Assembly: GCA_030549775.1 (NCBI GenBank)
Contig: CM060174.1
Coordinates: forward strand, 72,667,466 to 72,731,465
Length of the DNA: 64,000 nt
Direction: 5' to 3'
From: Tamarix chinensis
Lineage: Eukaryota; Streptophyta; Magnoliopsida; Caryophyllales; Tamaricaceae
Shown here: positions 23,124 to 34,862 of the stretch, piece after piece
Layout of the letters: each line of letters opens with the position of its first letter
How positions within the stretch are numbered: the first letter of the stretch is position 1
Position numbers and translations under genes: made by a program
Notes under the pieces: model-generated
The model's database searches: none
What the model was told of the DNA's origin: nothing
Seen by the model: the letters and a program-made list of their open reading frames with translations, nothing else

Positions 23124-23882
23124 AAGAGATCAGTACACAACCCAACCAACATTCAATCTGATTTTGCAGCATTGACATCTTACAATAAAAAATCTAGTAT
23201 TCAACAAAACAATTCATTTTTGAGAGGTAACAATGGACAAAAGTCTAGGAAGCCTAGTCCTTATTTCTGGGAACAATGGAATATCACCAGTCACACAATA
23301 GACCGTTGTTACAAACTACATATTTATCCAGTGGATTTTAAATTTGGCAAAGGGAAGAGGTTAGGAGTTATATCAAACTCATAAAATGAAAACACCATTG
23401 CTCCAATGTCAATGTTCACACATGAATATTATCAACAACTCTTGAACATGTTCAATCAACATCAAGTCACATCTAACAAAAACCTAAGTTTATCTTCCTT
23501 CTTTGCAGGTAATGCTTGTTCTCTTTCTTCTAACAATCAATCCTATTGGATTCTTGATAGTAGTTATATTGATCACATCTCCCCAAACTTATCTTATTTT
23601 GATTCTTACATTGTTCCATTCACAAAATCGTATATCACAATACTTGATGGAAGGTGAACACTCATTGCTTATATAGGAATAGTTAAATTGTTACCCAATA
23701 TTACACTACAAAATGTTCTTCATGTTCCATCATTCCACTTCAATGTTTTATCCGTTCACAAACTATCAACACAATTATCTATTAACCTTATTTTCACTTC
23801 TTCTCATTACTTAATTCAGAACCCTTCAATGAAGAAGTCCCTGATCATTAGTAAAGAGAAAGGAGGACTTTATCATTTTTAG
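23124..23882 (+). pseudogene. Copia gag C-terminus, protease and GAG-pre-integrase
   Basis: One reading frame with a few stops continues gag after the F1 insertion. It opens with RSVHNPTNIQSDFAALTS and contains a damaged nucleic-acid knuckle region (NITSHTIDRCYKLH, at 23275-23320). The aspartic protease core follows at about 23540: YWILDSSYIDHIS, where the family has D-S-G-A; the Gly is replaced, so activity is unlikely. Then comes the GAG-pre-integrase part with LQNVLHVPSFHFNVLSVHKL. Stops occur after 23384, 23657 and 23882. Confidence 0.88.
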
Positions 23883-24008
23883 CATTATATTTCCTAGATT
23901 TCCCCAAACCCAAATGTTGTTACTCATGTACCCTAATAATTCCTTAAACATTATGAGATTGATGATACTCACAACAATACATCATTTGTAGCTACTTATT
24001 CTATTTTC

Positions 24009-24807
24009 AATAAAGAAAAATTATGGCACTATCGTATGGGTCATTTGCCATTTTATTTGTTAAAATTTTTTGATGATGGTTTACATGTTAATCATCCTCA
24101 CATTCTCCAGATATGCCCTCAAACAAAATTACACAAGCATCCTTTTCCTCACAGTTCAAATAATACCTCATCTCCTTTCAACCTCATTCATGTAGATATT
24201 TGGGGCTGTTATAAGCATTATATCTATAATGCTTATGGGTACTTTCTCAGCATTGTTGATGATTTCAACATGGCCACTTGGGTCCACTTACTCATTCACA
24301 AAATCACAACCTTTTCCATCATTATATCCTTCATTGGTCATATTAAACAACAATTTAATATGGTTGTGAAAGTAATCAAATCTGAAAATGGATAGGAATT
24401 TTGTGATAAAGTTGTTACCTCTTACTATGAATCCATGATAATTATCAATCAAATCATATGCATGCGCACTCCTCAGCAAAATGGTGTAATAGAAATAAAA
24501 CATTGTCATCTTCTTGAAGTAACCCGAGCCTTAACATTACAAGCTAAGCTTCTTATCAAATATTGGGGGAGAAGCCTTGCTTACTACAAATTACCTAATA
24601 AATAGATTTCCTCTACCATCCCTTAACCATAAATCACCCTATGAATTACTCTACAACATGAAACCAACATATACAAATCTTAAAAGCTTTGATTGGATAT
24701 GTTTTGTATCCACCTCATTAGCTCATAGTAATAATCTCAGACCTAGAGCAAAACCATGTGTGTTCTATCCCTATTGTAAGAAAACATATAAGGTCCTAGA
24801 TATGTAA
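24009..24807 (+). pseudogene. Copia integrase, broken
   Basis: Opens with LWHYRMGHLPF (the H of the zinc-binding region) and continues to the catalytic core. The first Asp lies in FNLIHVDIWG (about 24181-24210). The second catalytic Asp region reads IKSENGxEF with a stop after ENG and Glu where the family usually has Asp. The Glu region is RTPQQNGVIEIKHCHLLEV (about 24466-24522). LTTNYLINRFPLPSLNHKSP at 24580 and LRPRAKPCVFYPY mark the C-terminal part, after a one-base frame change. The missing second acidic residue and the stop make it inactive. Confidence 0.88.
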
Positions 24808-25199
24808 TCCAAAAAAATTATCCTCAAGAAATTTTGTGTTCTATAAGCAATAATACATGTTTCTTCACTTATCAAAAACTGATCAACAACCCTTGCTAGT
24901 CATAATTAATGACCCTTCTTATTTCATCTTTATACCCCTAGCAACTTCCAGTAATCCTTCATCCTCCACATTCATAGATTCCATACCTGGAACTCATTCT
25001 TCACCACCACCTATTTCATCTTCCCCTCACATATCACCTACGCCTGTATGTAAGTCAATTCATCCTCAGAAATCTCTAGCTCACTTTAAAGATTGCATAA
25101 GTTTTTCCCCAAGGTTCTTATGCTATTGTAAACTTATCATCATCCTTTTCTTTTGTTGCTCAATCTCCACAATATTATAAGCACACATATTACTCAGAG

Positions 25200-26030
25200 G
25201 CATCTATAGATTTCAATTGGGTTACTACTATGAATAGAGAAGTAATAGCTTTATAGGAAAATAAGACCTAGAATGTTGTGGATATTCCACCCAACAAAAA
25301 AAACCTATAGGGTGAAAATGGGTGTATAAAGTCAAACATAGGGTTGTTGGTACTCTTCAAAGGTACAAATATTTCTTTGTTGCCAAAGGGTTCACACAAA
25401 ATGCCGAGAAGATTATAAGGAAACCTCTTATCTGGATATTAATATGACCACAATTCAATTTCTAATAGAATTGGATGCTTCTAAAAATTGGGAGTTATTT
25501 CAACTTGACGTCAACAATGGCTTTCTCCATGGTGACCTTCATGAATTGTAGCTTGTACACACATACATTGGCTCATAAACTATGGTTGTTAGCTCCTGAA
25601 CCTTATAACAGTTTTTCTTGTTCTTTCCCAATTTAGAGGAATTTGTATTGTCAAAAGGCCATCGAGCATATGCAGCTCTGCTGAATGTACATTATGGTGA
25701 TTAGTTTCAGAACTACATGATCATGCCTAAAGGTATTCCTAATCTGTGTCATAAGGTTTGTAGGATGTGCAAGTCCTTATATGGTTCCAAACAAGCCTCA
25801 TTGAAACCCTAAGTTTACATGATTATGTACATACCAAGAGTGACTATTCTCTATTTATTAAGAAAAGGGTACAATTATTACTATCATTAATATTTATGTG
25901 GATGATATTTAGGTAATAGCCTCCAATCTTATTGAGATTAATCATTTAAAGGTCTGTCTGCAATCTAATTTTAATATCAAAGACCTGGGCATTCTTCATC
26001 ACTTCCTAGGTCTCCAAGCTACCCATTTAT
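25200..26030 (+). pseudogene. Copia reverse transcriptase, broken
   Basis: Recognisable blocks are KWVYKVKHRV and FFVAKGFTQ (25320-25400), LFQLDVNNGFLHGDLHEL (25495-25548; the D of QLDV is the first catalytic Asp), KVCRMCKSLYGSKQAS (25755-25802) and INIYVDDI (25886-25909), where YVDD at 25895-25906 is the polymerase motif. A foreign stretch of about 163 bp sits between HEL and YMIMPKG. After KQAS the expected QW segment is shortened and the frame changes twice before YVDD. Stops are frequent. Confidence 0.88.
25551..25713. other. Insertion inside the copia reverse transcriptase
   Basis: The coding text GAATTG-TA-CATGATCATGCC would be continuous if this stretch and one TA were removed, so TA may be duplicated. 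The insert has no inverted ends that I can see, and it is not a convincing intron because neither GT-AG choice restores the frame. Confidence 0.4.
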
Positions 26031-26369
26031 GATAAGGTATTGCTCTAACACAATCCAAATTCACTCAAGACGTATTATCCGAAACTAACTTACCTGATAG
26101 TCCAGCTACTTGCACACCTCTCCCTTGGCACCACAAATTATTGCCATATAAGGTTGACATCTTACCTAATCCTAGCCTTTAAATAATTTTGGTGGTTACG
26201 TTAAATTATTTGACTTATACTATACTAGATCTGGCTTATGCCATTCAAAATTTGAGTCAGTTCATGCAAGCCCCACAGATTCCACACTTTAAATCTCTTT
26301 TTCATGTTCTATAATACCTTAAAGGTACCACCAAATATGGAATTCTTCTAAAAGGGTCTACTCAACTTA

Positions 26370-26870
26370 TGTTACATGCATATATAGATTCAAAATAGGC
26401 TTCTTGCCTTATTTCTAGGTGCTCAGTGTCTGGTATTTTGGTCCCCATAGGAAAATACTCTATTAGATGGAAATCTAAGAAATAAGGCATTATCTTACAT
26501 TCTTCATCAAAATTTGAATACAAAGCAATGTCTCAAGCAACTATTGAGATCACATAGTTGATTAATCTTCTAACATAAATGGTAATTTCCTCTTTAAAGC
26601 CTGTTACTCTCTACTTTGATAACTAGCTTGCCATGCATATTGCTCACAATTTATTTTTCTATGAGAGAAAAAAACATATTGAAGTAGATTGTCACTTCAC
26701 TAGGGAGAAATTTATGGATGGTCTTTTGCAGCTGAGCTATCTTTCTAGGCATTCTCAGTTGGCTGATGTATTCACAAAGATACTAACTTCTCAACAACAC
26801 AAGAAGATAATCAACAAGCTTGGCATGTATTATGCATCAATGAGTATCCATGCCAAGCTTGAGGGGAGTG
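26370..26870 (+). pseudogene. Copia RNase H, broken
   Basis: Contains AYIDSK (start of the RNase H fold), SIRWKSKK, SSKFEYKAMSQATIEI and, after a frame change, the well-kept C-terminal part 26633-26890 with ERKKHIEVDCHFTREKF and SQLADVFTKILTSQQH. These are the usual closing motifs of a copia polyprotein. It ends in the polypurine tract GAGGGGAGTG just before the right LTR. Confidence 0.88.
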
Positions 26871-27058
26871 TGTTAGATTGTATTAGTTAGTCATTTATAT
26901 TGTTTTAGTTAGCTAATTGTATCGTTTACATTGTTGATAGTATATAAATACCACAGGACACAAGACTTTGTGAATGCTTGAAACATTTTCTTAAGTAAAA
27001 CTACTCTTCTGTTCCTTCTTCTTCTTGTTCTTCTAATATGTTTTCTTTACAGTTATCA
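26871..27058 (+). repeat. 3' LTR of copia element 1
   Basis: 188 bp, TGTTAGATTG to GTTATCA, preceded by a polypurine tract (GAGGGGAGTG, 26861-26870) and followed by TGGTA (27059-27063). A TATA box (TATATAAATACC) lies at 26941-26952. Confidence 0.93.
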
Positions 27059-27063
27059 TGGTA

Positions 27064-27955
27064 TAAAGGAGACATTATAACTTTTGAGAGAAAATTTGTA
27101 AAGAAAAAAATGATAATTTAACTCAATGTATGCAAGTATGGAAGATTGGATCAGCACCCAAGGTCAAACCACATTTCTCTTGAAATTAATCATTTGACGT
27201 GCTTACCTCCACCTCCTAGCTCTTTCGTCTTTGTAGTAAAATATACACTCATTGATGTTTCTATTTATTAACCAAGGACCCAAGGAAAATATTCCTTATC
27301 ATGAATATTATGTAGTGGTTTCCAAGGAAAATTTTGACTATACAAAAAAAATCAATGAATATGACCTACTTACTCGAGAAAAAATATGTTCGTACACCCA
27401 TATAGTGTGCCCGCATAATTAGAGAAAGTGTTTTATTTTGACGTTTAATGGAAGGGGCTTCAAATATTTTCCATGAGAACCTGGGATTGAATCACATTGC
27501 TTTGATGCAAATCTTAGGTTTAAAAGAACACATTAGCCTCTTAGTATGAAATGAGTGCAACAATCTTGTTAGTCACAAGGTAGGGATTCAATTCCTACCA
27601 GTGATTGGGTGGGAGTTAACTCTTTGTGGGTACCTGCGGTTGCAAACATATATTTCCTACTATTCTGAAGCACATTTCATGATTTACCTTTGTCATATTA
27701 GCCCAAGGCAGCATTGGTAGAAGCACCTAATACAAGAGTATTGCCTTTTGGACATAATTAGAGATCAACGATATCTTTATTGCTAAAACATAGCCAAATC
27801 TTTTCTTCACCCAATGCTACAAAAAAAACCAAAATTAAAATGATGCCTTTCCCATTTTTAATGATGATGAACAAGTTTCCATCATAAACTCTCTACTTCG
27901 GCTAGTTCTTGAGACTCACCTAGCTCTATACAATTCAAACAAATAATGTGTATTT
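27064..27955. other. Unassigned sequence between the two copia elements
   Basis: AT-rich. The only notable word is GGTAGGGATTCAATTCCTAC near 27581, like a tRNA B-box region but without a partner A box. No frame or element end recognised. Confidence 0.4.
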
Positions 27956-28496
27956 TGTTAACATATTTTGTTTTATGAAATTATTGTTATTATTTTATAA
28001 ATAAAGTGTTTTATATTTTATTTATATATTAACCCTTAAGTATGTTCCATATTAAAATTTGATATAAAATTTGATCATAAATTTATATAGTATAAGGTCT
28101 TTAATTAATAATATACCTTAATCATCTGTTCTCATATTTCTTGATGGTAGAAATAGTTGTAAGTTTTATAAGTTAAATGAGAATAAAGAAACATGTGCAT
28201 GACACATGTATAAGTAAAAATGATAATATAATTGGAGTCTTTTATTTTTCAAATGTGTTTTCAGTTATTAAGGGGCTAAACCCATGTGTCTTATAACTGA
28301 TCGAGATATCATTTTCAATAACACGTTTGTGGGTTTTCTAAAAAACACAACTTCCTCCATTCTTTTTCTCTCTCAACTTCTCTTGAAGCTCTCTTAGTAA
28401 AGAGAATAGATAATCTTTGTAGTAATATTTGTTTATTCTTTATTAAACGAAGATTATTCTAATCCCTAATCCCATTTCTCACAAGAACACACACCA
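27956..28496 (+). repeat. 5' LTR of copia element 2
   Basis: 541 bp from TGTTAACATATTTTG to ACACACACCA. It is paralleled step by step at 33432-34862. T/C-rich stretches occur around 28351-28392. After it, GGGATTATAACC (28512-28523) is a degraded counterpart of the primer-binding site. Confidence 0.85.
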
Positions 28497-29158
28497 TTTA
28501 TTTGAGAAAGAGGGATTATAACCATTTGATTTGTGTTGCAATCTTTAATTTTGCATAATTTAGTGTCTTTAATTCTTTTTAATGGCTAGAGGCATGCTAC
28601 TTAAGATCTTTGTCAAGTGTTACTAAGATTTATTCCATTTGGTTGTTTTTATTTATCTTATGGTTATTTTCTCATGCATTAAGGCTATTTTTGGAGAAGC
28701 TTTAGCTACATAAAGTATGTATCACGTGTGGTTAGCATGATTTAAGTGATTAAGACTTAGCCACATCAATCCTATCCATGGACAATCTTGTATTTATTTA
28801 TTTTCTTGATCACATCTAGATTGCATGATATTACTTGTGATATATTACACATGTATAGTGGGTGTAGTTCCATAAGACCATTCAATGCAAATATGAAATA
28901 TATTAGATTAGAATATTGTGTCATGTTCTTAATTGACCCGCGGGGATTGTGAATTATGAAATGACTTAATAGTTTTAATATTAAGTTTCATGAGTTATTT
29001 TGAATTAAATACTAATCCCACATGCAATTTTATTATCTCTTTTTCCATGTTGGTTGCGTTTTTTGATATGTTATGTATATATATGCTTTGGCTTCAAACT
29101 GATCATGAGTATGTATATGCATTTAAATTTTGCAGCTAAAAGTCCTGGTTTATTTTTT
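28497..29158 (+). other. Untranslated leader of copia element 2
   Basis: AT-rich sequence between the LTR and the gag start at 29159. It contains the degraded primer-binding site. Its first 130 bases recur after the right LTR (34863-34992). Confidence 0.6.
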
Positions 29159-29960
29159 ATGTCTAATATTAATGTTGAGGTCCCCAAATTGAAAGGGGAT
29201 AACTTTTAGTTTAGAAGGAGAGGATTATCCTAAAGATTAGTTGTTGTGACATGGATGTTAATGAGTATCCAAAGATTGTGATAACTAAAGAAAACATGAA
29301 TGAGGAAAAGGTTGCACATAAATGATAGGTAAAAGCCAATCACATAAGATGCATGTACATAAAGACCAAGATGTATCATTCCATCAAAGGTTTAGTTGAT
29401 CATCATCAAGATGTCAATGACTTGCTAAGGACTATAGATGAATAATTCTTCAATTCAAATAATGCCTTATATAATACCTTATTAATTAAGTTTTCATCCA
29501 TGAAGTTTAATATTATCAAAGGTTTGCGTGAACATATCCTAAAGATGTGGAACTTAGTAGCACAACTCAAGTATCTATAGTTTGATATGTTGGAAACTTT
29601 ATTGGTTCACTTCATCTTGAATTTGCTCCCAAAGAAATATAACCCATTCAAGGTCACTTATCACACATAAATGAGAAAATAGTCAATCAATAAACTAATG
29701 ATTATCTGTGTGCAAGATGATGAGAGCCTTTTAATGGATCATGGAGAGACTATGATGATGGTAACCATGGGCAAGGAAAAGAAGAAGAAAGCAATCTAGA
29801 AGGATAAAGGCAGAATGTCACCCTAGGGTAAGGTAAATAAGCACTTTAGGCATTTCTTCTATATGAATAAGGAGTGCATGAAGAAATATTGTGCTAAGTA
29901 TAAAAAATGGCTTGTTAAGAAATTTGACGTAAACTTATACGGTAGATACAAATCATAACT
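29159..29960 (+). pseudogene. Copia gag of element 2, broken
   Basis: The ATG at 29159 opens MSNINVEVPKLKGDNF and is soon stopped. Family-like pieces follow in shifting frames: CCDMDVNEYPKIVITKENM, then SSMKFNIIKGL, MRKxSINKLMIICVQDDESL and LLMDHGETMMMVTMGKEKKK. The remains of the zinc knuckle are RHFFYMNKECMKKYCAKYKK (29839-29900), with the first Cys pair lost. This would be the particle protein. Confidence 0.8.
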
Positions 29961-30975
29961 CTTGGTAAATTGATTATGGTTCTAAAATCCATGTTTGCAA
30001 TTCCTTATAGGTTGTGGTAAGGATGAAGGAACTAGGAGCAATGAACGAATCATCTTTATTGGTAGCAAAATGTGTTCGGCTATGCAAGGAATAAGCTCAT
30101 GTAGGCTATTTCTCTTTAGTGGTAATGTGTTAATATTTGAAAAGACATTTTATGTTCCAAGTTTTGGTAGAAACTTGATTCATGTTTTGATACTTGTACC
30201 AATTAGATACTTGCTTGTTTTTAAAAGACAATTCAATTTGTTTATTTTATGAAGAAAATCATGTTGGATGTTGTACATTATTTGAAGGTATTTATTCTAT
30301 TGATTTGATGCATGATGATATAAATGATTTAATGAAATTGAATATTGGTTCAAAAATATGTGTTATGAAAAGGCATTCATCAATTATTTGGCACAAAAGG
30401 TTAGGTCATGTATCTATTGAAAGAGTAATGAGATTAGTGAATGGTTGAGTACTTGGTACTCTAGATTTTATCAACTTTAGCACTTGTATAAAGAGAAAAA
30501 AACAAATAAGTATAATAAAAGTGCAAATACGAGTTCTCAAATACTTGAGATTATACATACCGATATATATAGCTATGATATGGACTCATATACTTAGAGA
30601 TACTTCATCTCATTTATTGTGATTATTCATCATACATGTATCTCTACTTGCTCAATAATATGAATGTAGATTTATATTCTTTTAAAGTGTTCAAAGATGA
30701 GGTAAAGTAACAATGTGATAATCAAATCAAAATCATGAGGTGTGATAGAGGTGAAGAGTACTATAGGAAGTATATTGAGGATAGACAAGTACCTTATTGA
30801 TTTGCAAAGTTTCTTCAAGAGAATGTGATAGCTTCTCAATATACTATTCTTTGTTCATTGGAAGAGAATGGTGTAGTTGAAATAAGAAATCACACAATGT
30901 TAGATATGGTGCAGAGTATGCTTATCAACTCTAATCTTCCTATATCTTATTGGAACGAAGTACTTAAGATGCCAA
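29961..30975 (+). pseudogene. Protease remnant, GAG-pre-integrase and integrase of element 2
   Basis: Near 29965, SWxIDYGSKIHVCNSL is the worn protease active-site region, with Tyr in the place of Ser in D-S-G. GAG-pre-integrase ends in IIWHKRLGHVSIERVMRLV (30378-30440). Integrase pieces are EIIHTDIYSYDM (about 30550), IKIMRCDRGEEYY (about 30730) and EENGVVEIRNHTMLDMVQSM (about 30863). All three acidic regions are recognisable, but stops and frame changes separate them. Confidence 0.85.
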
Positions 30976-31622
30976 TATATATATATTAAATTGAGTCCCA
31001 ACAAAATTAGTGTTTAAGACACCATTTGAGCTTTTCAAGAATTGGAAGTCAAGTTAAAGCATATGTGTGTTTTGGAATGTTCATTTAAAGTGAGAATCTA
31101 TAATTTGTAAGAAAGGAAGCTAGACCCAAGGATAATTAGTGAGTAATTTTTTTATATTATGAACAGTTTAAGGGTTATAGGTTCTATTGTCCATCATATA
31201 ATACTAAATTTGTGGAGTAAAAAAATGGTACATTTATTGAACACGACTTGATTGGTGAGAGTGATTAGATTAGGGATCTAATTCTTAAACCCTCTCATCC
31301 GGTAGAGAATGCTTCCACTTCATATGATAGAGTGAGTTTTTTTCACCATGAACTTGTAATTCTAATTATGGATGAGCAACAAGTTAATGTGGATATATTA
31401 AATGTTTACATAAATATAGTAGATCAATTTGTTTAGGAACTTTTTGAAGTTTTTGAACAACTACCTATTCAAAAAGCTCCTCATAAGGATGTTAGGCAAA
31501 ATTTAAGAAGATATACTTGAGAAAGAAGGCTAGATATACCTAGTGGAAAATTTTAAGAGTCTATTATTGATGATCCAAAAACATTTTTTACATGTCATGA
31601 GTAGTTAAAAATTTAAGTTATA

Positions 31623-32300
31623 TTATAATTCTATGAAGGAAAAGATGAATTTCATGAAGGTCAATGAAGCTTGGGACCTTGTATCATTGCTTGATGGGGT
31701 TACTCCTACTAGTTGCAAGTGTGTATTTAAGACGAAAAGAGCCTCATTAGGGAAAACTATTAGACTAGCTTCTAAGGGGTTCACATGGAGAAAGGGAGAG
31801 GAATGCAATGACACTTTCTCTCTTGTGTCCACTAAGGATTCGCTAATCATAGTTATGGCATTAGTATCTCATTTTGATTTTGAGATATAACAAAATAAAT
31901 GTGAAAATAGCCTTTTTGAATGGTGAGATTGAGGAGGACGTATACTTGAAACAACTTGAAGGGTTCTCCTCTTATGAAGACATTAGTCTTGTATGAAAAC
32001 TTTAAAAAACCATATATTGATTGAAACAAGCCACCTAACAATGATATCTAAAGTTTCATGTATCATTTATTTATTTAGATTTGAAGAGAATGTCATGGAC
32101 CAATGTATATACATAAAGGTCGATGGGAGTAAAGTCTATTTATTGGTTTTATATGTAGATGATATTCTACTTGCATGCAATGATAAAGGAATCCTATATG
32201 AGGTGAAACTTTTTATTTCTAAAAAATTTGATATGAAAGATTTGGGTGATGCACCTTATGTCATTGGCATTAAGATTAATCAAGAAAGATATTGAGGGAT
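31623..32300 (+). pseudogene. Reverse transcriptase of element 2, broken
   Basis: 31633-31890 reads NEAWDLVSLLDGVTPTSCKC, then FKTKRAS and SKGFTWRKGEECNDTFSLVS, matching the start of a copia polymerase. A frame change follows, then KIAFLNGEIEEDVYLKQLEG. 31993-32295 holds VLYVDDILLACND with the catalytic YVDD at 32152-32163, and KKFDMKDLGDAPYVIGIKI. The rest is lost after 32295. Confidence 0.9.
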
Positions 32301-33431
32301 ATTAGGTCTATATTAGGAAGTTTGCATCAATAATGTGTTAGAAAGATACATGATAATAGATTTTACAGCAAGTGTGACTCTCATAGTCAAGGGTGAAAAC
32401 TTGTAGTTAAGTTAGTATCCTAAGAATGAATTAGAGAGAGACCAGACAAAGAAAATCCCATGTGCTTATAGAATTGGAATCCATATGTATGGTCAAGTTT
32501 GCACAAGACTTGACATTACATATGTTATTGGAGCATTGGAATCTTTCCAAAGTAATCTATAAGTTGACCGTGAGAAATCTACAGAGTAGGTTATGAGGTA
32601 TATAAAGGGAAATCGGGACTACATAATCATGTATTATCATGTTAAGGACTTGGAAGTAGTTGGCTATTCAGATGTATACTTTGTTGGTTGTATAGATTCA
32701 TGAATGTCTACTTCTAGATTCATTTTTTTTAGTCAATGGAGCTATATGTTAGAAAAGCAAGAAGCATAATTGTATAGCCACTTTTACTATGGAAGTGGAA
32801 CTCATCTTGTTGTTTAAAGCCATAAAGCATGTTATGTGATTAAGGAATTTCATATCATGTCTTATAATAATTGATTCCATTTCTAGACCTTTAATGCTTA
32901 AGTGCGATAATTGAGTTGTTATCTTTATCTCAAGGAATAAAACAAAGGGTAAGTATTCCAAGGACATAGACATTAAGTACTTATAGTTAAATGAATGTGT
33001 TTCAAAATGAGAAGTGGTATTGAAACACATAGGCATGGATTGTATGTTAGTTGATCCTTTAACTAAGGGATGCCACCAATTAATTTTAGGGATCATGTTT
33101 GTAATATGGATGTTGGACTTTATATGTGATAATATTATTGTAATACATTATGCTTTTTGTAATTTTCTTTTGATATATATGTTTCTCATTCAGTTTATAT
33201 ACATATGTTTTATTGAGAAATAACATAATAAGTGTAAGACCTTGAATAAATATTAAGTTTATTCGTAAAGTTAAAGTTGTGAGTGGAGTTAGTACATTGT
33301 GATATATGGAAGATAACTTTCAAAATTTGAAGGCTTGTCACCATGATTTGTGTATTAGATTCATCATTGAGCTTATACTAAGATAAGGAGACAATAACAA
33401 TAATCTAATTTATATAAACCAAGTGAAGGAA
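32301..33431 (+). pseudogene. RNase H region of element 2, heavily decayed
   Basis: Short traces remain, such as VVGYSDVYFVGC (about 32655-32690, the start of an RNase H domain), ATFTMEVELI near 32780 and, in the frame from 33014, KHIGMDCMLVDPLTKG (about 33030-33080), the closing motif of many copia polyproteins. The stretch ends in a polypurine tract AACCAAGTGAAGGAA just before the right LTR at 33432. Confidence 0.75.
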
Positions 33432-33630
33432 TGCTAATATATTTTATTTTATGAAATTATTGTTATTATTTTATAAATAAAGTGTTTTATATTTTGTGTA
33501 TATATTAACCTTTAAGTATGATCCATAATAAAATTAGATATAAAATTTAGTTATAAAGTTATAGTATAATACGCCCACCTAAATTGAGGGGAGTGTTATA
33601 AGGATTGATATGGCTACTTATATCAATATG

Positions 33631-33731
33631 GTATACCATACTTTTGGTTATTCTGTCCTAAGAACTTTGCAGTCAAGTGTATTAGCCATGAAGCAAGTTT
33701 AGAATAGGCTACCCTTCTAGGAAGTTTTAGA
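33631..33731 (+). other. 5S rRNA-derived segment, left Cassandra LTR
   Basis: Resembles the 3' two thirds of plant 5S rRNA: CCTAAGAACTTTGCAGTCAAG corresponds to the region before box A, and TCTAGGAAGTT to the end. The box C region (here TAGAATAGGCTACCC) is worn, so transcription by RNA polymerase III is doubtful. Confidence 0.75.
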
Positions 33732-34082
33732 AATTTTCTGAAAAATTTCTTACGAAGCTCGTAAGTGAGGAAAAAACACATTGAAAAGACTCGTGTTGAT
33801 CTGTAGGTTCAACCGATCAATCTGGAAGTGCTGTAGGGTAGCCCTTTTGGGGTTTTATCGACTCAGAGTGTTACAAATGGTATCAAAACAAAACCACGAC
33901 CTAAGCTAAACTTAGATGAGTCAGTCAGCCTCCTAGCGGGACGATTCTTGAGATAAACTATATTGATATAGTGGTTGAGGCAAAATGAGGACATTAATTT
34001 CTTTTAGTGAAGGTGAATTTAATACTCCCTAAATTGAGGGGAGTGTTATAATTATTGATATGATTGCTTATATCAACACAAC

Positions 34083-34176
34083 ATACCATCTTTTTGGTAA
34101 TTCTATCCTAATAACTCTATAGTTAAGCATGCTGATTGTGGAGCAATTTTAGGATGGGCAACCCTAGAGGTTTTAG
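34083..34176 (+). other. 5S rRNA-derived segment, right Cassandra LTR
   Basis: AGTTAAGCATGCTGATTG (box A region) and TTTTAGGATGGGCAACCC (box C region) are closer to plant 5S rRNA than the left LTR copy. It is not a functional 5S gene: the first third is altered and there is no tandem array. Confidence 0.8.
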
Positions 34177-34862
34177 AAATTTTCTAAAAACTTTATCAAG
34201 AAGTGAGTGAGTGAGGAAAAAGTACATTGAAAGGACTCATGTTAATATGTGGGGCCAACCGATCAATCCAAAAGTGCTCTAGAGTGGCTCCGGTGTAATT
34301 GTATTGACCCGGGGTGTTACTTATATAGTATAAGGTCTATAATTAGTAATATGTCATAATTATATATGTTTCTATTTCTTAATGGTAGAAATAGTTATAG
34401 GTTGTATATAAGTTATATGAAAAATAACAAAAACATGTGCAAGGCACATGTATAAGAAAATAGGAGAATATAATTGAGGCCTTTTGTTCTATTTCTTAAT
34501 AGTAGAAATAGTTATAGGTTGTATATAAGTTATCTGAGAGTAAAGAAAATGTGCAAGGCACATGTATAAGGAAATAGGAGAATATAATTGGAGCCTTTTG
34601 TTTTTAAATGTGTTTTCAATTATTAAGGACTAGACCCATGTGTCATATAACCGATTAAGATATTAGTATCAATAACACACTTGTGTTTTTTTTTGAAAAA
34701 CAAAACTTCCCTTGTTCTTCTTTTTCTCTCACAAATTCTCTTCAAATGCTCATATATGTTGATAAAGAGAAGAGATAATCTGGATAGTAGTCTTCATCTA
34801 TTTTTTTAAGCAAAGAAGATTATTCGAGTCCCTATTCTCATTTCTCACAAGAACACACACCA

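Larger units (their letters stand above)
17949..27058 (+). mobile_element. Ty1/copia retrotransposon with both LTRs, inactive
   Basis: A 9110-bp insertion bounded by TGGTA duplications. Removing the nested LTR copy F1 (18949-23123) leaves about 4.9 kb, a normal copia size. The order gag, protease, integrase, reverse transcriptase, RNase H on the + strand identifies Ty1/copia. All parts contain stops, frame changes or small indels. The two LTRs (208 and 188 bp) differ by many substitutions and indels, so the insertion is old and F1 is younger. Confidence 0.95.
33564..34320 (+). mobile_element. Cassandra TRIM retrotransposon, both LTRs present
   Basis: 757 bp bounded by a perfect TTATA duplication (33559-33563 and 34321-34325). 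The left LTR is 33564-33876, the right LTR about 34018-34320. The 141-bp interior starts two bases before TGGTATCAAAAC (33879-33890), a two-change version of the methionine-tRNA primer-binding site, and ends in a purine-rich stretch. Each LTR carries a 5S-rRNA-derived segment. There is no coding capacity, so it would depend on proteins of other retrotransposons. Known Cassandra elements have just this layout. It lies in the right LTR of copia element 2. Confidence 0.9.
27956..34862 (+). mobile_element. Second Ty1/copia retrotransposon, inactive
   Basis: LTR pair 27956-28496 and 33432-34862, the latter enlarged by a Cassandra element and an internal duplication. Between them lie + strand gag, protease, integrase, reverse transcriptase and RNase H remains in copia order. 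No matching target duplication is found: left flank TATTT, right flank TCGAG. The right LTR is followed by about 130 bp of leader-like sequence, so this may be part of a longer LTR-internal-LTR-internal array. Internal sequence and LTRs are unlike copia element 1, so it belongs to another lineage. Confidence 0.88.
33432..34862 (+). repeat. 3' LTR of element 2, interrupted
   Basis: Starts TGCTAATATATTTTATTTTATG-like, parallel to 27956, and ends ACACACACCA, parallel to 28496. A Cassandra TRIM is inserted at 33564-34320. A tandem duplication of about 117 bp (34370-34486 and 34487-34600) begins TTCTATTTCTTAAT in both units and is single in the left LTR. Confidence 0.85.

Noticed and set aside
33631..34176. 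Genuine 5S rRNA genes
   Set aside because: Only part of the molecule is similar, with many changes, and the segments lie inside paired LTRs.
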